A DNA stretch of 8,095 nt from an uncultured Aliiroseovarius sp. (GTDB lineage: Bacteria > Pseudomonadota > Alphaproteobacteria > Rhodobacterales > Rhodobacteraceae). A program made the translations under genes and the position numbers. The stretch is taken from contig CALJDH010000117.1 in NCBI GenBank assembly GCA_938023895.1, positions 1-8,095 on the forward strand, given 5' to 3'. Each line of letters begins with the position of its first letter. The stretch's first letter is position 1. The notes beneath the pieces are model-generated. The model was not told where the DNA came from. It did no database searches and saw only the letters and a list, made by a program, of their open reading frames with translations. Shown here in pieces: positions 6,326 to 8,095 of the stretch.

Positions 6326-7174
6326 TTAGCCCTCCATCACGGCGATGGCGTCGGCTTTGGCGAGAATGGATTTTGCTGTCTCAACATGCAGGTTTTCGAC
6401 GATTTTACCATCCACAACCGCAACGCCTTGGCCGGAGGCTTCGGCTTCTTCGAACGCAGCAATCTGGCGTTTGGCCAGATCGATTTCAGCCTCGGACGGC
6501 GCGAAAGCGGCGTTGGCAATGTCCAACTGTGCCGGGTGGATCAGCGTCTTGCCATCCATGCCCATGTCACGGCCCTGATCACATTCGGCTTTCAGCCCGT
6601 CTTCATCTTTGAATGCGTTGTACACGCCGTCGACGATCACAACGCCGTGGGCCTTGGCGGCGATCAGACACATATGCAGCCCGCCCATCATCGGCAGACG
6701 GTCGGCGCGGAAACGGGTGTTTAGCTCTTTCGCCAGATCGTTCGTGCCCATGACAAAGCCCTTCAGGCGGGGGTGGGCGGCGATCTCGGCGGCGTTCAGC
6801 ATTCCGATCGGGGTCTCCATCATCGCCCAGAGGTCGACGTCGGGGATCAGTGCGGCAAGTTCGTCCAGCTGCGCGGCTGAGCCAACTTTCGGCATCAGGA
6901 TCGCGTCGATGTCTGCGCCCACAAAGGCAGCTACATCATCTTTGCCCCATTCGGTGTCGAACCCGTTGATACGGACGATCTTGGCGCGGTTGCCATAACC
7001 GCCTTTATCCAACTCGGCTTTCAGAATGGCGCGGGCCTCGACCTTGGCGTCGGGGGCGACGGCGTCCTCAAGGTCGAAAATGATCGCGTCGGCAGCAAGG
7101 CCGCGAGCCTTTTCCAGCGCACGCTCTTTAGAGCCGGGGATGTAGAGGACGGAACGATAGGGGCGTGTGGTCAT
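6326..7174 (-). CDS. mcl2: CitE/HpcH-family enzyme, probably (3S)-malyl-CoA thioesterase (Mcl2 type)
   Basis: This 282-residue TIM-barrel protein belongs to the HpcH/HpaI/CitE superfamily. It starts with the typical RSVLYIPGSKERALEKA and FDLEDAVAPDAK. R68 (VRINGFDTEW) is the CoA/substrate arginine. E120 (METPIGML) and D146 (GTNDLAKEL) are the expected Mg2+ ligands. The short form and N-terminus resemble the R. sphaeroides malyl-CoA thioesterase Mcl2, not the longer malyl-CoA/beta-methylmalyl-CoA lyase Mcl1. Mcl2 hydrolyses (3S)-malyl-CoA to malate and CoA; with Mcl1 this replaces malate synthase. The neighbouring mesaconyl-CoA hydratase supports this role; lyase activity on a related CoA ester is the alternative. 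The frame is open upstream to 7564, but the ATG at 7174 has GGAGA about nine bases upstream and starts the family homology. It is the first gene of the operon with nnrU and mch. Confidence 0.85.
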   Translation of the reverse strand: MTTRPYRSVLYIPGSKERALEKARGLAADAIIFDLEDAVAPDAKVEARAILKAELDKGGYGNRAKIVRINGFDTEWGKDDVAAFVGADIDAILMPKVGSAAQLDELAALIPDVDLWAMMETPIGMLNAAEIAAHPRLKGFVMGTNDLAKELNTRFRADRLPMMGGLHMCLIAAKAHGVVIVDGVYNAFKDEDGLKAECDQGRDMGMDGKTLIHPAQLDIANAAFAPSEAEIDLAKRQIAAFEEAEASGQGVAVVDGKIVENLHVETAKSILAKADAIAVMEG

Positions 7175-7478
7175 GATTCTGTGTCTCCGCAATATTGTTG
7201 CGCAAGGGATCACATTTGCGCACCAATTCGCAAGGCAAACTTTGCCGCAATGCAGAAATTTTACGTAAGGTTCATGGTTGCGCCGACGCAGGCGCGGCGC
7301 GTTAACCAGTTCTTTGGCCCATGGGCGCAGGCTTTTCACAGAGATGCCGAATGACGGGAGGGCCCACGGTTGGCCACTGATGCAATGGGATGCAGATCGG
7401 CACCAGAGTGAACACGGCCCTGATGCCGCCGGTACGCCGGTAGGCCCGGCAGAGCGGCCCAACTGAAAGGACAGATCC
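7175..7478. promoter_or_regulatory. Divergent intergenic region between mcl2-like gene and hypothetical gene
   Basis: These 304 bases contain no convincing gene. The half next to the mcl2-like gene carries a dense group of TTGCG/CGCAA motifs. The palindrome TTACGTAA is at 7261-7268. Near the hypothetical gene there is a direct repeat GCCGGTA at 7428-7434 and 7436-7442. Reading frames crossing this region on either strand lack ribosome-binding sites and recognisable domains. Promoters for both divergent genes should lie here, but no clear -35/-10 pair stands out. Confidence 0.55.
7190..7250. promoter_or_regulatory. Clustered TTGCG/CGCAA motifs upstream of the mcl2-like gene
   Basis: Two 8-bp palindromes lie side by side: CAATATTG (7190-7197) and TTGCGCAA (7198-7205). 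They are followed by TTTGCGCA (7215-7222), TTCGCAA (7227-7233) and TTTGCCGCAA (7241-7250). GCGCAA (7200-7205) and TTGCGC (7216-7221) also form an inverted repeat with a 10-base spacer. The cluster is 16-76 bases upstream of the ATG at 7174. It resembles the TTTGCAAA-type sites reported for RamB/PccR-like short-chain acyl-CoA regulators, which would suit an ethylmalonyl-CoA pathway operon. The resemblance is partial and the binding protein is not known. Confidence 0.5.
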
Positions 7479-7802
7479 ATGAAACAGGACATTCTGGCCC
7501 TTGGACTTGGTGTCGGCGCGATCCTTCTGTCAGCCGGACAATTGCAGGCGCAGGGCGCTGCCAAATGCGCCGAGCGTGCTCAAGTGATGCAACGCCTGGT
7601 CGAGAGCTATGGCGAAACGCGACAATCCATCGGACTTGCCGGTGACCGGCAGGTGGTCGAGGTCTTCGCCTCGGATAAGACCGGCACATGGACGATCACC
7701 GTCACGATGCCGAATGGCATGACCTGTCTGGTCGCCGCCGGGCAGGGCTACGAGCAGCTGGATGAAGAGCTGACCCCGGCGCGGTTGGGCGATCCGGTTT
7801 AA
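7479..7802 (+). CDS. Small exported protein of unknown function
   Basis: This 107-residue protein is the only confident plus-strand gene. Residues 1 to about 25 look like a Sec signal peptide: a short K2 N-region, a hydrophobic LALGLGVGAILLSAG core, and likely cleavage after AQ-type residues near 24-27. The mature part is about 80 residues with two cysteines, C30 and C83, which could form a disulfide in the periplasm. Its middle (RQSIGLAGDRQVVEVFASDKTGTWTI region, residues 48-73) and end (GMTCLVAAGQGYE) resemble small hypothetical proteins I associate with Rhodobacteraceae. No enzyme motif is visible. The ATG at 7479 has AAAGGA about seven bases upstream. It is divergent from the mcl2-like gene and convergent with the permease gene; its stop overlaps the permease stop. 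Confidence 0.8.
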   Translation: MKQDILALGLGVGAILLSAGQLQAQGAAKCAERAQVMQRLVESYGETRQSIGLAGDRQVVEVFASDKTGTWTITVTMPNGMTCLVAAGQGYEQLDEELTPARLGDPV

Positions 7803-8095
7803 GTCAAGCCTTCCCAGATCAGTTTCGTTCCGGTCAGGATCAGGAACAGATAGGTGAAGCCGAAGAACAGGCGCTCGGACATCTTGTGGTGTAAATGCAC
7901 CCCGATCCAGACGCCCAGCACGGCAAAGGGGATCAGCAAAAGATCAGCCTTTGCCGTTTGCCATGTGAAGATCCCCAAGGCGAAATAGGGGACAAACTTC
8001 AGCAAATTGATCGCCCAGAACACGATGACGGTCGTGGACTGGAAGGTGGTTTTGTCCAGCTTGCGGGACAGAAGATAGACTGCGGCAGGCGGGCC
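7799..8095 (-). CDS. TauE/SafE (TSUP) family membrane permease, C-terminal part
   Basis: The last 98 residues of a membrane protein enter from the right edge; its start is outside the window. The first visible residues, GPPAAVYLLSRKLDKTTFQS, match the GGPP-type motif that opens the second half of TauE/SafE proteins. The hydrophobic helices VIVFWAINLLKFVPYFALGIF, LLLIPFAVLGVWIGVHLHHKM and FFGFTYLFLILTGTKLIW follow. The family exports sulfite, sulfoacetate and other organosulfur or carboxylate anions, or takes part in their transport; the substrate cannot be told from this fragment. The GTG at 8023 is an internal codon, not the start, since the frame and homology continue upstream. The stop codon overlaps that of the convergent hypothetical gene within TTAA. 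Confidence 0.85.
   Translation of the reverse strand, partial: GPPAAVYLLSRKLDKTTFQSTTVIVFWAINLLKFVPYFALGIFTWQTAKADLLLIPFAVLGVWIGVHLHHKMSERLFFGFTYLFLILTGTKLIWEGLT

Noticed and set aside
7278..7466. Plus-strand 62-codon frame in the divergent gap
   Set aside because: It is Arg-rich, has no ribosome-binding site, and ends just before the well-supported start at 7479.
7175..7564. 130-codon N-terminal extension of the mcl2-like frame
   Set aside because: The Mcl2/CitE homology starts at the ATG at 7174, which has a GGAGA site. The extension is Cys/Pro/Ser-rich and overlaps the divergent gene.

Overview
This window looks like ordinary chromosomal DNA of an alphaproteobacterium of the Rhodobacterales (Roseobacter/Rhodobacter type). 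The reasons are the GC-rich genes, the 601-residue SdhA, the SdhC and SdhD sequences, and a (3S)-malyl-CoA thioesterase-type protein and a mesaconyl-CoA hydratase next to sdhCDAB. From memory, Rhodobacter sphaeroides has a similar neighbourhood. All confident genes except one lie on the minus strand.

Layout in transcription order, right to left: (1) 8095-7799, the 3' part of a TauE/SafE-type membrane permease (minus), convergent with a small exported hypothetical protein (plus, 7479-7802); their stop codons overlap. (2) A 304-base divergent gap (7175-7478) with a dense cluster of TTGCG/CGCAA motifs just before the next gene. (3) A likely operon 7174-4650: an Mcl2-like CitE-family enzyme, an NnrU-family membrane protein and mesaconyl-CoA hydratase, followed by an 11-bp-stem hairpin. 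(4) A glycosyltransferase gene (4520-3603) that appears frameshifted near its 3' end; the missing C-terminus is readable in another frame down to 3517. (5) A 282-base leader with two identical TGTGATCACAG palindromic sites 21 bp apart and several TTTGCG motifs. (6) sdhC-sdhD-sdhA-sdhB (3234 to beyond base 1), tightly packed, with two junctions where a stop codon merges into the next Shine-Dalgarno sequence.

The metabolic genes fit together. In the ethylmalonyl-CoA pathway, mesaconyl-CoA hydratase makes beta-methylmalyl-CoA. This is split into glyoxylate and propionyl-CoA. Glyoxylate plus acetyl-CoA gives malyl-CoA, which the Mcl2-type thioesterase hydrolyses to malate. Propionyl-CoA becomes succinate through succinyl-CoA, and succinate dehydrogenase (complex II) oxidises it. 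The window therefore pairs exit steps of C2 assimilation with the TCA enzyme that receives its product.

I see no tRNA, rRNA, CRISPR array, insertion sequence or clear new defence or mobile system. The most interesting signals are the tandem operators before sdhC, a related motif combination before the mcl2-like gene, and the broken glycosyltransferase between the two metabolic operons.
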